Counted from the first letter of the stretch, positions 33,519 through 45,302 are shown. The stretch: 64,000 nucleotides of DNA from Paguma larvata (GCA_030068075.1 CM057843.1:14774001-14838000); one strand, 5' to 3'. Numbers and translations are program-made. The notes: a model not told the origin generated them from the letters alone.

Positions 33519-33632
33519 CCGATTCTCATCATAAATAATTTGGACAATACTGCGGTGCTTTTGCTCCACGGGAGGAGGGGACACGGGCTTCTCAGGCTCC
33601 GGAGGCTTAGCTGCTTCTTCCTCGAGCTGTTG
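33519..33632 (-). CDS. NCOR1: NCOR1 coding exon 6
   Basis: This exon has 114 bases, phase 0 at both ends, 38 codons: [20 protein letters not shown], then [18 protein letters not shown] (near residues 208-245). It ends the N-terminal coiled coil and begins the [19 protein letters not shown] segment that is strongly conserved between NCOR1 and NCOR2. The acceptor is GTCTCTTAG ahead of 33632 and the donor is CGG|GTAAGC. Confidence 0.98.
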
Positions 33633-34263
33633 CTAAGAGACCCGGAAAGAAAGAATCAAGCATCTGATGCACGTCACCCCTACCAGTAATTAATCGCCAA
33701 AGATAACACATGCTACTGAGCGATGTTTTGAGGATTCTATAGGGTAATCTCTTAATCTACTAGGGTCTCATGGACCCAAGGGTTCTAACAAATCCAGTCA
33801 GATTTATTCTGACTAAGGACTAAGTAACATAATCATTAGACACAGAAATCCTTTTATATTTGAATTCTGATAAATTTAAAGCAAAATAACAAGAAAAACT
33901 AACCACATGAATCTACGCCAGATATCACCATCACAATGACCTTCTGCAGCTGTAGCAGAGGCAGAAACACATTTACATGTTACAGACCCACACTCCGTGC
34001 TACGGTCTGACAGGAAGACGTGGCAGCACGGCCCTTATGGAGCAGTCCTCCGCTCAGAACGGCACCAAGCTCGGCCCTGCAGCTAGCCTTTATATTTTGC
34101 AGCCAAGAAGCACTGACCAAACTGCAAGTTTGGGTACAATTACAAAACAGAAAGCTATCTGCATTACTCTGCCTGGGTTTGAGCCTTTGGGTCACCCTTA
34201 ACGAGCACTGTGATCCTGGGATCCTTTCTAGGTCTTATTTCAATCCTGAACCACTCATATTTT
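33633..34263. other. Intron sequence, nothing recognised
   Basis: No named element. Opposite-strand frames at 33977-34385 overlap and are not coding. Confidence 0.4.
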
Positions 34264-34275
34264 ATATATATAAAT

Positions 34276-34311
<36 letters not shown>

Positions 34312-34339
34312 TACTTTATATATATATATATATATATAA
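34264..34339 (+). repeat. (TA)n microsatellite
   Basis: Two runs of TA dinucleotides separated by 'CACTACTT'. Likely variable in length. Confidence 0.95.
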
Positions 34340-34504
34340 ACCACTCATACGTCAAATAGAAACATTAATCCTATCTATCGCATAGATTTTGGAGAAGATT
34401 AAATAACTCAATATATATCAAGTGCATTACAACTATGAATAGTCAGTAAATATTATCTACAATTATTACTGAAGCAAGCAGAGACTGTGGTTGGTTCACT
34501 GTTT

Positions 34505-34570
34505 TTTATTTTTCAGCACTTAAGCCAGGGCCTGATACCTAGTAAACGCTCAAGAAATAGTCTTGTGAAT
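34505..34570 (+). mobile_element. Possible MIR or L2 3' tail
   Basis: 'AGCCAGGGCCTGATACCTAG', then 'TAAACGCTCAAGAAATAGTC' resembles the shared MIR/L2 tail. Confidence 0.4.
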
Positions 34571-35314
34571 ATAAGTATACTGGTTAAGAGGACAGAAAAG
34601 ACACTGGGTAAAGATGTTATGTCTACTAAAGCCTAGAGGAAAAATTTAACTGTACTACAAAGACTGAGAATCAAAACTCCTAGTCAAATTGGTCAGATCA
34701 CACCCAACCTAAGGATAAAATTCCTCCAAGCGACAAGCTTCAAGGACCACTTCCACCTTGAAATTCAAAGTACTTTGGCAGGCTGCTATCTGTATAAGCA
34801 AAAGACAGATATTTGGAGTTGGGAAATCACTTTTATGGGGTTGAGTTCTTCAACCATTCTTTCTTAGCTTTGCTCAGAAGCCTTCCTTGAGGGTCCCTGT
34901 TAAGTAGGTATAGAGAAAGGAATAAACAAACTTCCAGAAATCACATATTGTTCTTAGTACTGAAGTAGCCCCGGGACGAAACCATGATAACAGAAAGACC
35001 AAAAACAAAGGAAACAAAAAATATAAACAAGCTTTTCCTCACTTTATTCTTTTACAGGAGATTTACAATAATTTTGCAAATTTAAAATATTTTAGTTGGC
35101 ATTTTTGTTGAATTGTATAAAACATATACGATTATCTATGTTAATGGTATTAACATTATAAATTAACATTAATACTGTGTTTCCATGCATGTATGGCGTG
35201 TTTCTTTATTTACTCAAACTGCCCTTTATATTTCTCAATAAAATTTGTAGTTCTTGTACATCTCATAATGGTCATGCAATATATTTTGTTATTTTTAATT
35301 ATTATAATGGGTTA
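34571..35314. other. Intron sequence, nothing recognised
   Basis: AT-rich, no element identified. Confidence 0.4.
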
Positions 35315-35425
35315 TACATCACTGAGCATTTACTATATGCTACATATTAAATATATTCATCATCACAACTCATACAGCCATCACGTAAGGTAGCTGTATT
35401 ATTGCCATTTTACAAGTGAAGAAAC
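35315..35425 (+). mobile_element. MIR SINE fragment
   Basis: 'GAGCATTTACTATATGCTAC', 'CATCATCACAACTCATACAG', 'TATTATTGCCATTTTACAAG', 'TGAAGAAACTAAAG' in MIR order. Confidence 0.7.
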
Positions 35426-35429
35426 TAAA

Positions 35430-37223
35430 GAAAAGACAAGACCAGATCAGACCAACCCAGCAGAATCAGACCCACTAAGACTTAAAAGAACTGTCAGACA
35501 CATTATTATAAATTTAATAGGACTCAACAAATAAAAGACTGCTCAACATTTTTTTAAAGCAAGGTAATCTTTTTTACGTGAGATTTAAAAATCAGCTTAA
35601 AAGAAATTCCAGCAGTAAAAACATTAGTGAAACTTAAGATATATTTGACAGATTAGATAGAACTGAAAAGGCAAATGCAAACTAAAAAACAGAAATGAAG
35701 AAACTGCCCACAGTGAAACCCAAAGAAGCAACCAGCTGGGAGAGAAAAAAAAAAAAAAAAGACATGGAAGACAAGAGTGATAAGATGTTATATCGAACAG
35801 GAATTTGAAAAGAGAACAAAGAAACTATAGAAAGAATTTTATTAAAAAAAAAAAAAAAAGATCATGGCTTAGAATTTTCCAGAACAGATTAAAAACTAAC
35901 ATATTCAAGAAGCCTAATGAATCTTAAGCCAGACAGTAGGTTAAGCATCTGGCTCTTGATTTCGGCTCAGGTCATGATCTCACAGTTGGTCATGAGATCT
36001 AGCCCTGTGTATGGCTCCACACTGGGCGTGGAGCCTGCTTAAGATTCTTCTCCCCCCTCTCTCACCCCCACCAAAAAATAAATAAATAAATAAAACAAAA
36101 GCGAAAACCCACTCCTAATACATCATAGTAAAAACAACAGCACACAAAGTGTGTGTGGCAGACTTCAAAGTATTGAAGGCAGTCAGAGAAAAAATTCAGA
36201 CTATCCACAAAATAAAAATTAGACCGAGGGCCGATGTCTTAACAGTGGAAGCCAGAAGACAGTGTGCTGGTACAAAAGAACCACATACCGAATAAAAATA
36301 TCTTTCAATAAACAGGCATAAATAAAAGACATTTAAGTCTCAACAACTAAATACTGAATTTGCCAACTAATGGATCCTTCACTAAAGGAAATTCTGTAGG
36401 ATGTTCTTCAAGCAGAAACACATACCCCCAAATGGAAGCTCTGTCTTGCAAGAAGGAATGACTAGCAAATAAGATGACAACTCTGTGGGTAAACCTAAAT
36501 GAACACTGACTGTATAAAATAATGTCTTTGGTGGCTGAAATAAAACAAGGAAGAACTAGAAAAAAAAAATAACAAAAGTACCATAAAAGTTGGGAAAAAA
36601 GAGAAAGAAATCAAGAAGTTCTATGCCCCCTTACTTCTCAAGAGTATGATTAAGATACTAATTTAATTTTAGGCTTCAAGTTAAATAGGCTGATAAATTT
36701 GAGGGGAGCCATTATAAACAAAAAAAATAGTGTATAACATCCAAACTAGTGGGGTGGAAGAAAACGTAGTAAGACAAATAATCAATCCAGGATAAGGATT
36801 GGAAAAAACAATTAAGAAGATCATAAAAAAGACAGGCCAACAGTATATACTAAAAACAACTGAGATACTACCAATCATCATAATCGGGTTAAAAGAACTA
36901 AACTATCCTGTGGAAAGACAGGTTGTCAGACTGGATAGAAAACAAAACCCAGCTATATACCTAAATAAGAGCTATCTCTTAAATGTAAAAGCACAGAAAG
37001 TAAAGGAAGAAAAAAAGATAGGCTAATATCAACCAAAAGAATGCTGACCTAACTATGTCAGTATCAGGCAGAACAAATTTTATGGTAAAAAGCATTATAT
37101 AAGAGATAGAATGCCATTGCCTTATAACAAAAGGTTTCACTGACCAGGAAAATAACAACCCTAACCTTGTATAAACCTAAAATAAGGGTCTAAAAGTACA
37201 TACGATAAAAACTGAGAACTGGA
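35430..37223 (+). mobile_element. Ancient L1-type element (HAL1-like), with a SINE piece inside
   Basis: Segments in order match old L1/HAL1 sequence: 'TTTTCCAGAACAGATTAAAA', 'CAGTCAGAGAAAAAATTCAG', 'GTGGAAGCCAGAAGACAGTG', 'AAAGGAAATTCTGTAGGATG', 'GTGGGTAAACCTAAATGAAC' and 'GACTGTATAAAATAATGTC'. No coding capacity remains. Antisense to NCOR1. Confidence 0.65.
35938..36095 (+). mobile_element. Older carnivore SINE, 5'-truncated
   Basis: Begins at 'GGTTAAGCATCTGGCTCTTG', lacking the GGGGCGCCTGG head; continues with 'GGCTCAGGTCATGATCTC', a TCTCCCCCCTCTCTC stretch and an AATAAATAAATAAA tail. Confidence 0.82.
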
Positions 37224-37446
37224 GGGGCACCTGAATGGCTCAGTGGGTCAAGCATCCAGCTCTTCATTTCAGCTCAGGCCATGATCTCACAGTTTCGTGA
37301 GTTCGAGCCCCACACGGGCTCTGCGCTGACAGCTCCGATTCTGTGTCTCCCTCCCTCTCTGCCTCTCCCCCGCTCCCGTTCCGTGTCTCTCTGTCTCTCA
37401 AAAATGAATAAACATTAAAAAATAAAATTAAATAAATAAACTTTAA
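37224..37446 (+). mobile_element. SINEC_Fc, full length
   Basis: Head GGGGCACCTGAATGGCTCAG to a long A-rich tail. Flanked by AAACTGAGAACTGGA on both sides (about 37209-37223 and from 37448), a clear target duplication. Confidence 0.94.
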
Positions 37447-37454
37447 AAAAAACT

Positions 37455-38034
37455 GAGAACTGGAAGAAAATATTTGCAAACCATGTATCTGATAAAGGGT
37501 TAATACTCAAAATACACAAAGAACTCACACGACCCAATAGCAAAAAACAATCTGATTAAAAAATGGGCAGAGGATCTGAATAGATATTTATCCAGAGAAG
37601 ACATACAGATGGCCAACGGGCACACGAAGATGCTCAACATCAGCAGTCATCAGGGAAATGCAAATCAAAACTGCAATGAGATACTGCCTCAAACCTGTCG
37701 GGATGGCTATGATCAAAAAGACAAGAAATGACAAGTGTCGGTGAGAACGTGGGAGGAAGGGAACCCTTGTGGACTACTGACAGGGAATGTAAGTGGATTC
37801 AGCAATTCTGGAAAATAGTATGGCGGTTCCTCAAAAAATGAAAAATAAAACTACCCTATGATGCAGCAATCACACGCCTGCATATTTATCTGAAAAAAAC
37901 AAACATACTAACTCAAAGAGATATACGCCCCCCGCCCTGTGTTCACCGCGGCATTATTTACAATAGCCAAGATACAGAATCAACCTACGTGTCTATGGAT
38001 GGATGAATGAATGAACAAAGAAAATGTACTGTGT

Positions 38035-38065
<31 letters not shown>

Positions 38066-38580
38066 ATGGAACAGTATTCAGCCATAAAATAAAAGAATGA
38101 AATCTTATTATTTGTAACGACATGGATAAACCCTGAGGCCATTTCACTTTCACTAAGTGAAATGAGTCAGACAAAGAAAGACAAATGTTGTATGATTCTC
38201 ACTCATATGTGGACTCTAAGAAAACCAAGCTCATAGGAACAGAATGGTTTTGCCAGAGACCAGGAATGGGGGGGAGGGGAGGCAAATGGGTAAAGGGAGT
38301 TATAAAGTACAAATTTCCAGTTATAAAATTTAAAAGTCATGGGGATACAATGTACAAAGTGGCAACTATAGCTCATAATTCTGTATCGCATATTTGAGAG
38401 TTGCTAAGAGATCTTAAAAGTTCTCATCACAAGGAAACAAACATCTGTTTGTATGTACGTATGGTGACAAATGTTGACTTAGTGCGGTAATTGTTTGCCA
38501 TAAATACCAACGTCACATCGTTATGCTGTGAACCTGAAAAAATAATCGTGTACATCAAACTTCACCTCAATGTTTTAAAA
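37455..38580 (+). mobile_element. L1 3' end, old
   Basis: Follows the L1 3' region: 'AAATATTTGCAAACCATG', 'AAAAATGGGCAGAGGATCTG', 'GGGAATGTAAGTGG', 'CTATGATGCAGCAATC', 'ATGGATGGATGAATGAATG' and a 3'UTR ending at about 38580. A (CA)n run lies inside at 38039-38064. Antisense to NCOR1. Confidence 0.82.
38039..38064 (+). repeat. (CA)n microsatellite
   Basis: Thirteen CA units inside the L1 3' end. Confidence 0.95.
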
Positions 38581-38814
38581 ACTCAGAACTACCAGGGACA
38601 AATCCAAAATCATACTGGTAATTTGATAACTTGCAGACAAAAATGAGACAAAATACAGATAAAATTTTTAAAGTAAAGAATTTACATTCTTCTCAAGTAT
38701 GCCCTATTTTTATAAAAACTGACCATCATACTAGGCCAAAATTCAAGTACCAAAAATTTCAAAGGACTTGGCACTAAAGACCACACTCTCTGGTCACAAT
38801 AGTTCAGTATCAAA

Positions 38815-39016
38815 GGGGCACGTGGGTGGCTCAGTGGGTTAAGATTCTGACTCTTGAGTTCAGCTCAGGTCATTATCTTGTGGTTCATGGATTCGAGCCC
38901 CATGTCAGGCTCTGCGCTGACAGTGCAGAGTCTGCTTTGGGATTCTCTCACTCCCTGCCTCTCCCCTTCTCATGTTGTCTCTATCTCTCTCAAAATAAAT
39001 AAACTTAAAAGAAAAA
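38815..39016 (+). mobile_element. Carnivore SINE (SINEC) in the old L1
   Basis: Head GGGGCACGTGGGTGGCTCAG, 'GACTCTTGAGTTCAGCTCAG' variant, CT-rich region and AAATAAATAAACTTAAAAG tail. Confidence 0.9.
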
Positions 39017-39067
39017 GTATTTGATAAAATTCAACATTCCTTCATGATTAAAACTCTTAGCACACAA

Positions 39068-39280
39068 GGGCGCCTGGGTGGCTTAGTCAGTTAAGGGTCC
39101 GGCTTCAGCTCAGGTCATAATCTCACGGTTCATGAGTTCGAGCCCCACACTGAGCTTTGTGCTCACAGCTCAGAGCCTGGAGCCTGCCTCAGATTCTGCG
39201 TGCGTCTCTCTCTGCCCCTCCCCTGCTCGTGCTTTCTCTCGATCCCGCTCTCAAAAATAAACATTAAAAAAAATTTTTTT
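39068..39280 (+). mobile_element. SINEC_Fc, full length
   Basis: Starts GGGCGCCTGGGTGGCTTAG. Flanked by ACTCTTAGCACA on both sides (from 39053 and from 39283): a clear target duplication within the L1. Confidence 0.94.
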
Positions 39281-39469
39281 GAACTCTTAGCACAGTAGAA
39301 TAGAACAGTTATTTCCCAACCTGACGAAGGATGTCTACAAAAACTGACATCAAAATCAGTGGCAAAAAGTAAGTCTTCCTTTAAAAGCAGACAAGAACAG
39401 AAACAACCACTTTTGGCACTGTATTACAGTCCTAACGAGAGCAATAAAGCAACAGACAAATAAGGAAAA

Positions 39470-39701
39470 GGGGCGCCTGGGCGGCTCAGCGGGTTAAGCG
39501 TCCAACTTCAGTTCAGGTCATGATCCCGCGGTTCGTGAGCTCCAGCCCCGCCATCAGGCTCTCTACTGTCAGTGCAGAGCCTGCTTTGGATCCTCTGTCC
39601 CCCTCTCTCTCTGCCACTCCTCTGCTTGTGTGCACACACGCAGGCTCTCTCTTGCTCTCTCTCTCAAAAACAAACTTTAAAAACAAAACAAAACAAATTT
39701 T
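39470..39701 (+). mobile_element. SINEC_Fc, full length
   Basis: Starts GGGGCGCCTGGGCGGCTCAG; tail ends in AAAACAAAACAAATTTT. Flanked by AATAAGGAAAAG and AGTAAGGAAAAG. Confidence 0.93.
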
Positions 39702-40326
39702 AAGTAAGGAAAAGGTTTAAGGACTGGAAAGGAAAAACAAAAATGTGTTGTTATTGTTGTTAACTACTGATATGACCATTACCTACATAGAAAGCCCGAA
39801 AGACTCTACAAATAAGAAATTAGCAATAAAAGGATAATTTAGGAGACTTCTGGTCTATATAAAAATGTCAAAAGCAACAAAAAATGTAATTTTTAAAAAG
39901 ATATTATTAATAAGGATATCAAAAATATAAAGTGCCTCGAGTTTAATTAAATGCAAGGCATATAGGTTATTTATGGACAGAAAGTAATAAAACATGAAAG
40001 ACCTCCTAAATAAATGGATACGCCATGTTCGTGGATCGGAAGACTCAATGTCCTAATAATCTTTTGGGAAGATTTCATCCTTCCCAAATTGATCTCCGTA
40101 TTCCATGATTCCAATGAAAATTCCAGAAAGATGTTTTGGAGAATCAAAAACTGTGATTCTAAAAGTTACATGAGATTGTAAAAAATTTTAAACAGCTAAA
40201 ATATGCCTTTAGAAGTGGGGCTTACCTCACTGGGAAAAAAAAATTATTATAAGCTCTAGTAATTAGGAGAATATATATTGCATTTCTGCATGAATACCAC
40301 AAAGATGGCAATAAATAAGAATTTTC

Positions 40327-40557
40327 TTTTTTTTTAATTTTTTTTTAATGTTTATTTATTTTTGAGAGAGAGAGAGGGACAGACAGAGCATGAGCAGGGG
40401 AGGGGCACAGACAGAGAGGAAGACACAGAATCTGAAACAGGCTCCAGGCTCTGAGCTGTCAGCACAGAGCCCAAGGCGGGGCCCAAACTTGGGAATGGTG
40501 AGATCATGACCTGAGCCAAAGTCGGATACTCAACCGACTGAGCCACCCAGGCGCCCC
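40327..40557 (-). mobile_element. SINEC_Fc, reverse orientation, full length
   Basis: Minus-strand head GGGGCGCCTGGGTGGCTCAG ends at 40557; T-rich tail 40327-40365. The target duplication AAATAAGAATTTTC appears on both sides (about 40313-40326 and 40559-40572). Confidence 0.95.
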
Positions 40558-41032
40558 TAAATAAGAATTTTCAAAGCCCAGAAATCAACACGTACATAGA
40601 TACAAACTTGAAGTATAATAAAGCTAAAATTGTAGAACAGTTGGAAAAGGATGAACTTTGCAATTCATTATCCATAGATAACAGAATGAATGTGACCCCT
40701 ACCTTGAGACAGACATAAAAAAAAAGTCAATTTCTGGTGGATTAAGAATAATGTAAGAAGCAAAACTATGAAGATTTTAAAAAGACAAATAGGCAACTAT
40801 TTTAATGATCCCAGGGCAGTCTCCTATAAATCTAAACAGATCCTGTTCGCCAAAAAACACAATCAGGCTCAAAGACCTAAATATCAGAGTTAAAACAATA
40901 AAATGTACAGAAGAAAACACAGGAATAAGGGTCCTCGTGGGACCTTAGATTCTGCAGCAGTTTCTCAGACAAAACACCAAAATCTCAAGCAATGAAAGAG
41001 AAAATAAACTGGGCTTCACCACAATTAACACC

Positions 41033-42180
41033 TTCTGGCCCTGGTGTGATTCGGTCCTACCCAGCCGTTCTCTGGACCAGGAGTCACTTATCTCCGGCTG
41101 CCCTCTCTCCCACACAAGATTCCCACTCCCCAGAAGATCCCGTGGACACAGACATGACCCCCGTGAGGCCCCAGAAATGCCTTTTCAGTTGTGAGGCCAA
41201 CAAAGGCCACAGATTATCACTTTAAAATGGGTAATGATGAAAATGAGCACCGGCTGCCTTTAAGAATGGTCAGTTTGGGGGCTGACGCAAAGGACGAGCT
41301 GCACGCTGTGGAAGCAGAGGCAGTGAATTATGAAGGCAGTCGAGTTAAAGTAACACAGCAGCTCTGAAAGCATCTGTACAGCCAATGGTTTCCCTTGGGG
41401 CTCTGAAACACCACCACCTGTGATCTAAGCGTGGTTCAGGGCCTGCACGTGGGTAGCACCCTGTAGCGGTGGAGGAAGATGGAGAAGAGGAAAGCGTGAA
41501 ACTCCTAAGCACGTCTGGAAAGTGCTCTGCCCCTGTAAGTCACAGCAAGTTGCCACAGAAAAAAAAAGTGAAACTGGCTGATGGGGATGAGGACGAGGAA
41601 GTTGAGGAAAAAGCTCCAGTGAAGAACTCTATACTGAATACCCCAGCCTTAAAAGGCCCCAAAAAGTATCAAACCAGGATGGAAAAGACTCAAAACCATT
41701 AACACCAAGATCAAAAGGTCATGAATCCTTTGGGGGGAAAAGAAAAAAAAAAAGGAGGAGGAAAAAAGTCTTAAAACAGCAAAAAGATCTATTTCTGTAG
41801 AAGACATTAAAGCAAAAATGCAAGCGAGTCTAGAAAAAGCTAGCTGAATGGTCTTGGTAAATTAAGCCCAAAGATGGGGAGAGGAAAGAGAGACAAATAT
41901 AGTCCCTACTGAGAATCAACAATCTAGACGAAAGTTTTCTATTTTAATTTCCCTCCCCGTTCCCAGTTTGCCGCCCACCCGCACCCCCCTTCCAGGCTGG
42001 AAGCAACCTCCCTCCTGATTTCCCAAAGCACTTTCATCTGGCTGCTGGGATCCAGCGAAGCTTATACTTCGCTTTCTGGGACTTGTGCATTTGACTCAGC
42101 TCTTTGGCCATGTTTTAATCGCCTTTCGGACCTCCCTAGCTACTCAATAAATACTGAAGTGAGTCAAGTAAGAGGGGGAA
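41033..42180 (+). pseudogene. NPM1: NPM1 (nucleophosmin) processed pseudogene, B23.2-like 3' end
   Basis: An intronless decayed copy of nucleophosmin mRNA. From about 41130 the frame reads [20 protein letters not shown], close to the NPM1 N-terminus but with the start ATG lost; a TAA follows at 41223-41225. Further on come 'AATGATGAAAATGAGCACCGG' (NDENEHR), '[20 protein letters not shown]', then a second frame (41469-41702) with the acidic tract (shortened) and EEKAPVKNS, then VEDIKAKMQASLEKAS and a TGA at 41845-41847. Nucleophosmin is a nucleolar histone and ribosome-assembly chaperone. The copy stops at EKAS instead of entering the C-terminal helical domain, and a 3'UTR with AATAAA at 42146-42151 follows; this fits the short B23.2 isoform, which as I recall ends in EKAH. 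It sits inside an old L1 and is not functional. Confidence 0.85.
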
Positions 42181-43058
42181 AGAAACCTTTTTTATGAGCA
42201 AAAGCGAAACGATAACTCCCAGAATGAGAGAAAATATCTGCGAATCACGTATCTGAGGACCCAGAATACAGAAAGAACTCTTATAACTCAACCTAAAAAG
42301 ACAACCCAACTAAAAAATGGGGAAAGAATCTGGATATTTCTCTAAAGAAAATATACGAAAGGCCAACAAGCACAGGTGCCATTAACCATTAAGGAAAAAT
42401 TAAAATCGAAACCATAAGGAGACACCGCTTCGCATTTGCTAGGATGGCTAGCAAAAAAACAAAGCGTTGCCAAGGAAGTAGAGCAAGTGGCACCGTCCCT
42501 CATATGCTGCTGGTGGGGAACATGGCGCAGCCACTTGGGAAAACATTCTCGCAGTTCCTCAAAAATTTAAACACAGATTTGTCAAAGGACCCAGCAATTT
42601 CGCTCCTGGGTCTATATCCAGAGAACAGAAAATGATACCGCCACACAAAAACTTACACATGAACGTCACGGCGGCAGTATTCACAACAGCAAAAAACAGC
42701 CAAAATGTGGACACAACCCAAATATCCGCCACCTGATGGATGAATTAACACGACATGGTATCTCCATGAAATGGAGTTTTATTCAGCCATAAAAAGGAAT
42801 GGAGTATTGATACAAGACAGAAAATGGATGAATCTTGCAAACGTACTAAATGAAAGCAGCAAGACAGAAACTGTCACACATACTATAGGATTCTATTTAC
42901 CCGAAATGTCCAGATAAAAATCCATATAGACAACACATTAGTGGTTGCCAGGGGCCAGGGAGAGGGGGAAATAGAGGGTAACTGCTAACATATGTGGTTT
43001 CTTTTTGAAGTGGTAAGAATGTTCTGGAATCATATAGTGGTGATAGCTGCACAACTTT

Positions 43059-43299
43059 ACGAATAGGTTAAATTTTTTTTAGTGTTTTTATTTTATTTTT
43101 GAGAGACATAGAGACAGAGAGTGAGCAAGGGAAGGGCAGACAGAGAGGGAGATACAGAATCAGAAGCAGGCTCAGGCTCTGAGCCGTCAGCACAGAGCCC
43201 GACGTGGGGCTCAAACTCACAGACGGTGAGATCATGACCTGAGCTGCAGTTGGCCGCTGAACCGACTGAGCCACCCAGGCGCCCCACGAATAGGTTAAA
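43059..43299 (-). mobile_element. SINEC_Fc with perfect target duplication
   Basis: The element itself spans 43073-43285, minus strand, head GGGGCGCCTGGGTGGCTCAG at the right end. It is flanked by a perfect 14-bp repeat, ACGAATAGGTTAAA (43059-43072 and 43286-43299). Inserted into an L1 3'UTR. The limits given include the duplications. Confidence 0.96.
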
Positions 43300-43965
43300 A
43301 GTCACTAAGCTGTATACTTTAAAAGGATGAATATTTTGCTATGTGAATTTTTTAATTTCAATACAAAAAAAAGAAAATCCTCCCTGCTCCCATCCCCAAA
43401 AAGCAAAACGACAAGCCACAAATGAGGAGGGATCTACCACAGACACTGACAAGAGACTTTAGGAAATACCAGAACTAGAATTAAGAAAACAGCAAACTAA
43501 CAATCCACATAAAGAACACCAATAACCCACAAACGAACGAAAATAAGCTCTCATTCCTCAACAAGGACATGGAAATGAAAACCTCAGTGAGAACCATTTC
43601 ACATCCAACCGCAAAATACTCCTCAGGTGAGGACAAGCGTTTGCACAAACTGGAACCTGTACAGGTACTGCCATTTTAGCACACTGGGTATCACCTAATA
43701 CACGCCCAGAGAAGCACGCACCCTCGAGCCAAGCAATGCCGTTCCTGGACACATGCCCGCAAAAATCTGTTCATACGTGAACCAGAAACACAGCACCACT
43801 GTATTGAAATAGCAACAAACTAGAAACAACCCATCCAATGAGATCAAAAATAGAATGGACAAACGAGTTTTGCTGTCTGTAATCACACAATCAGACAAAA
43901 CGGCTGGGACCCGAGTAGATGCAACGAAAGAAACGTAAAACCAAAAAAAAAAAAAAAAAAGTCAG
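43300..43965 (+). mobile_element. L1 3' end fragments
   Basis: The first 80 bases complete the L1 3'UTR split by the SINE. Then another L1 3' region starts near 43420 ('ACAAGGACATGGAAATGAAA', 'GAACCATTTCACATCC', 'CAAGCAATGCCGTTCCTGG', 'GAAATAGCAACAAACTAG') and ends with an A18 run at about 43945-43962. Confidence 0.65.
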
Positions 43966-44086
43966 AGAGTATACAGGCTTGATTCCACTCACATAAGGTT
44001 GAAAACTATGGAAAATTCAACATTCTCTTCTTTAGAAAGACAAAAGTATATTCTTAGATAAAATATCAGTAAAATCAAACACTTAC

Positions 44087-44269
44087 TTGTTTCTTTTTTA
44101 GTTTAAGGATCTGCTGTTCTACTTTTGCAATTTCTCGATCTACACGATCCATACTCTGTATTAACTCTTCCTTTGAAAGTTTTGAAGGTGATGCATTTTG
44201 ATCGTCTCCACATGGCTGCCCAGAGATTGGAGAGGATGGAGCTTCATGTTTGCCTCCAAATGCTGGATC
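44087..44269 (-). CDS. NCOR1: NCOR1 coding exon 5: N-terminal coiled coil
   Basis: This exon has 183 bases, phase 0 at both ends, 61 codons (near residues 147-207). It reads DPAFGGKHEAPSSPISGQPC, GDDQNASPSKLSKEELIQSM and DRVDREIAKVEQQILKLKKK Q. The last half has the heptad pattern of the coiled coil (human about 174-216), which in RD1 pairs with GPS2 and TBL1. The acceptor is CTCTAAAG ahead of 44269 with a weak pyrimidine tract, and the donor is CAA|GTAAGT. Confidence 0.98.
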
Positions 44270-45067
44270 CTTTAGAGAAGAAAATCAAGAACAATTTATT
44301 CCTCACTAATAGCCAATATTAATGTTGGGATTCTCTTCACTGAAAAAGTCCACTTTAAAATATAGCAGAGCCATAGATGCCATAAACTCTCTATCTGGTG
44401 TCCTACACTAGCAATTTTCATACATGCACACACACACTCCACTCCACTGATGTGTATACTGCTTTCACGGTCTGCACAGATCATTCACTATTCTGAATAT
44501 CCAACAAGCTATTTAGATGAGACGGCTAAAAGGCTGAACAGCCTTTAATGTAATAGTACCGAGACTGTAGAGAATATCTAGGGAAATAATAATGCAATCG
44601 AGAAAAAGGAAGGTACCATTTCTTAACCATTTCCTTACAAGGGTTCTTCAAAAGGTCTGAACTTGTAGGCTGGAAAAACCATAAACTCCACATACAAGCT
44701 GTGTGCCCACCCTGCTTAACAGCTATGATATGGCCAAGAGTTCCTAACAAAAAGTTTTCAGACTTTCTGAGGGCCCATAATCAGATAAGGAAGTCAGAGA
44801 AATGACCTAGGAGCTTTTGTTGCTACTATCACCTAGGCCTGTCTTATAACCGGCAAGCAAACCTGCCCACGCTACAGCTCACACAACCTTGATGAAGCCA
44901 AATATGTCATTCCATTCCACCTCCAATCAGAATGAAAGCCCCTGCACCCAAAACCGACCACGCTGCAACACGCACACATACACACACACCCTCACACAGA
45001 GAGTCTATTAATATCCAGTCTAAGGCAAACATATAGGCAACATTGTAAAGCAGATGAAGTTTTGGGT
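44270..45067. other. Intron between exons 5 and 4, unrecognised part
   Basis: No element recognised. A short (CA)n stretch lies near 44980. Confidence 0.4.
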
Positions 45068-45294
45068 TTTTTTTGTTTTATTTTTATTTTTATTTTTATT
45101 TTTGACAGACATAGAGGCAGAGCATGAGCAAGGGAAGGGAAGGGCAGAGAGAGAGGGAGATGCAGAATGTGAAGCAGGCTCCAGGCTCTGAGCTGTCAGC
45201 ACAGAGCCCGACGCGGGGCTCGAACTCACAGATCGTGAGATCATGACCTGAGCCGAAGTCGGCCGCTTAACCGACTGAGCCACCCAGGCACCCC
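45068..45294 (-). mobile_element. SINEC_Fc, reverse orientation
   Basis: Minus-strand head GGGGTGCCTGGGTGGCTCAG ends at 45294. The tail is an unusual (TTTTTA)n run at 45075-45100. It is followed within a few bases by an older SINE in the same orientation. Confidence 0.94.
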
Positions 45295-45302
45295 GAAGTT
45301 TT

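Larger units (their letters stand above)
38581..43058 (+). mobile_element. Old L1 ORF2/3' fragment, broken up by SINEs and an NPM1 retrocopy
   Basis: Discontinuous L1 ORF2 text in order: 'TCTTCTCAAGTATGCCC' (38694), 'ACTAGGCCAAAATTCAAG', 'GATAAAATTCAACATTCCTTC' (39023), 'GGCACTGTATTACAGTCCTA' (39416), 'AATTTCTGGTGGATTAAG' (40730), 'CAGCAGTTTCTCAGAC' (40953), then, after the pseudogene, 'GAGAGAAAATATCTGCGAATC' (42226) and the 3' end. It is interrupted by SINEs at 38815, 39068, 39470 and 40327 and by the NPM1 copy. All L1 pieces read on the plus strand. Confidence 0.75.

Noticed and set aside
45020..45283. Recurring short proteins with a VKRPTSAQVMISRSV-type motif at many places (also 3086, 21761, 49847, 43068)
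   Set aside because: All are the same frame through SINEC_Fc copies, not a gene family.
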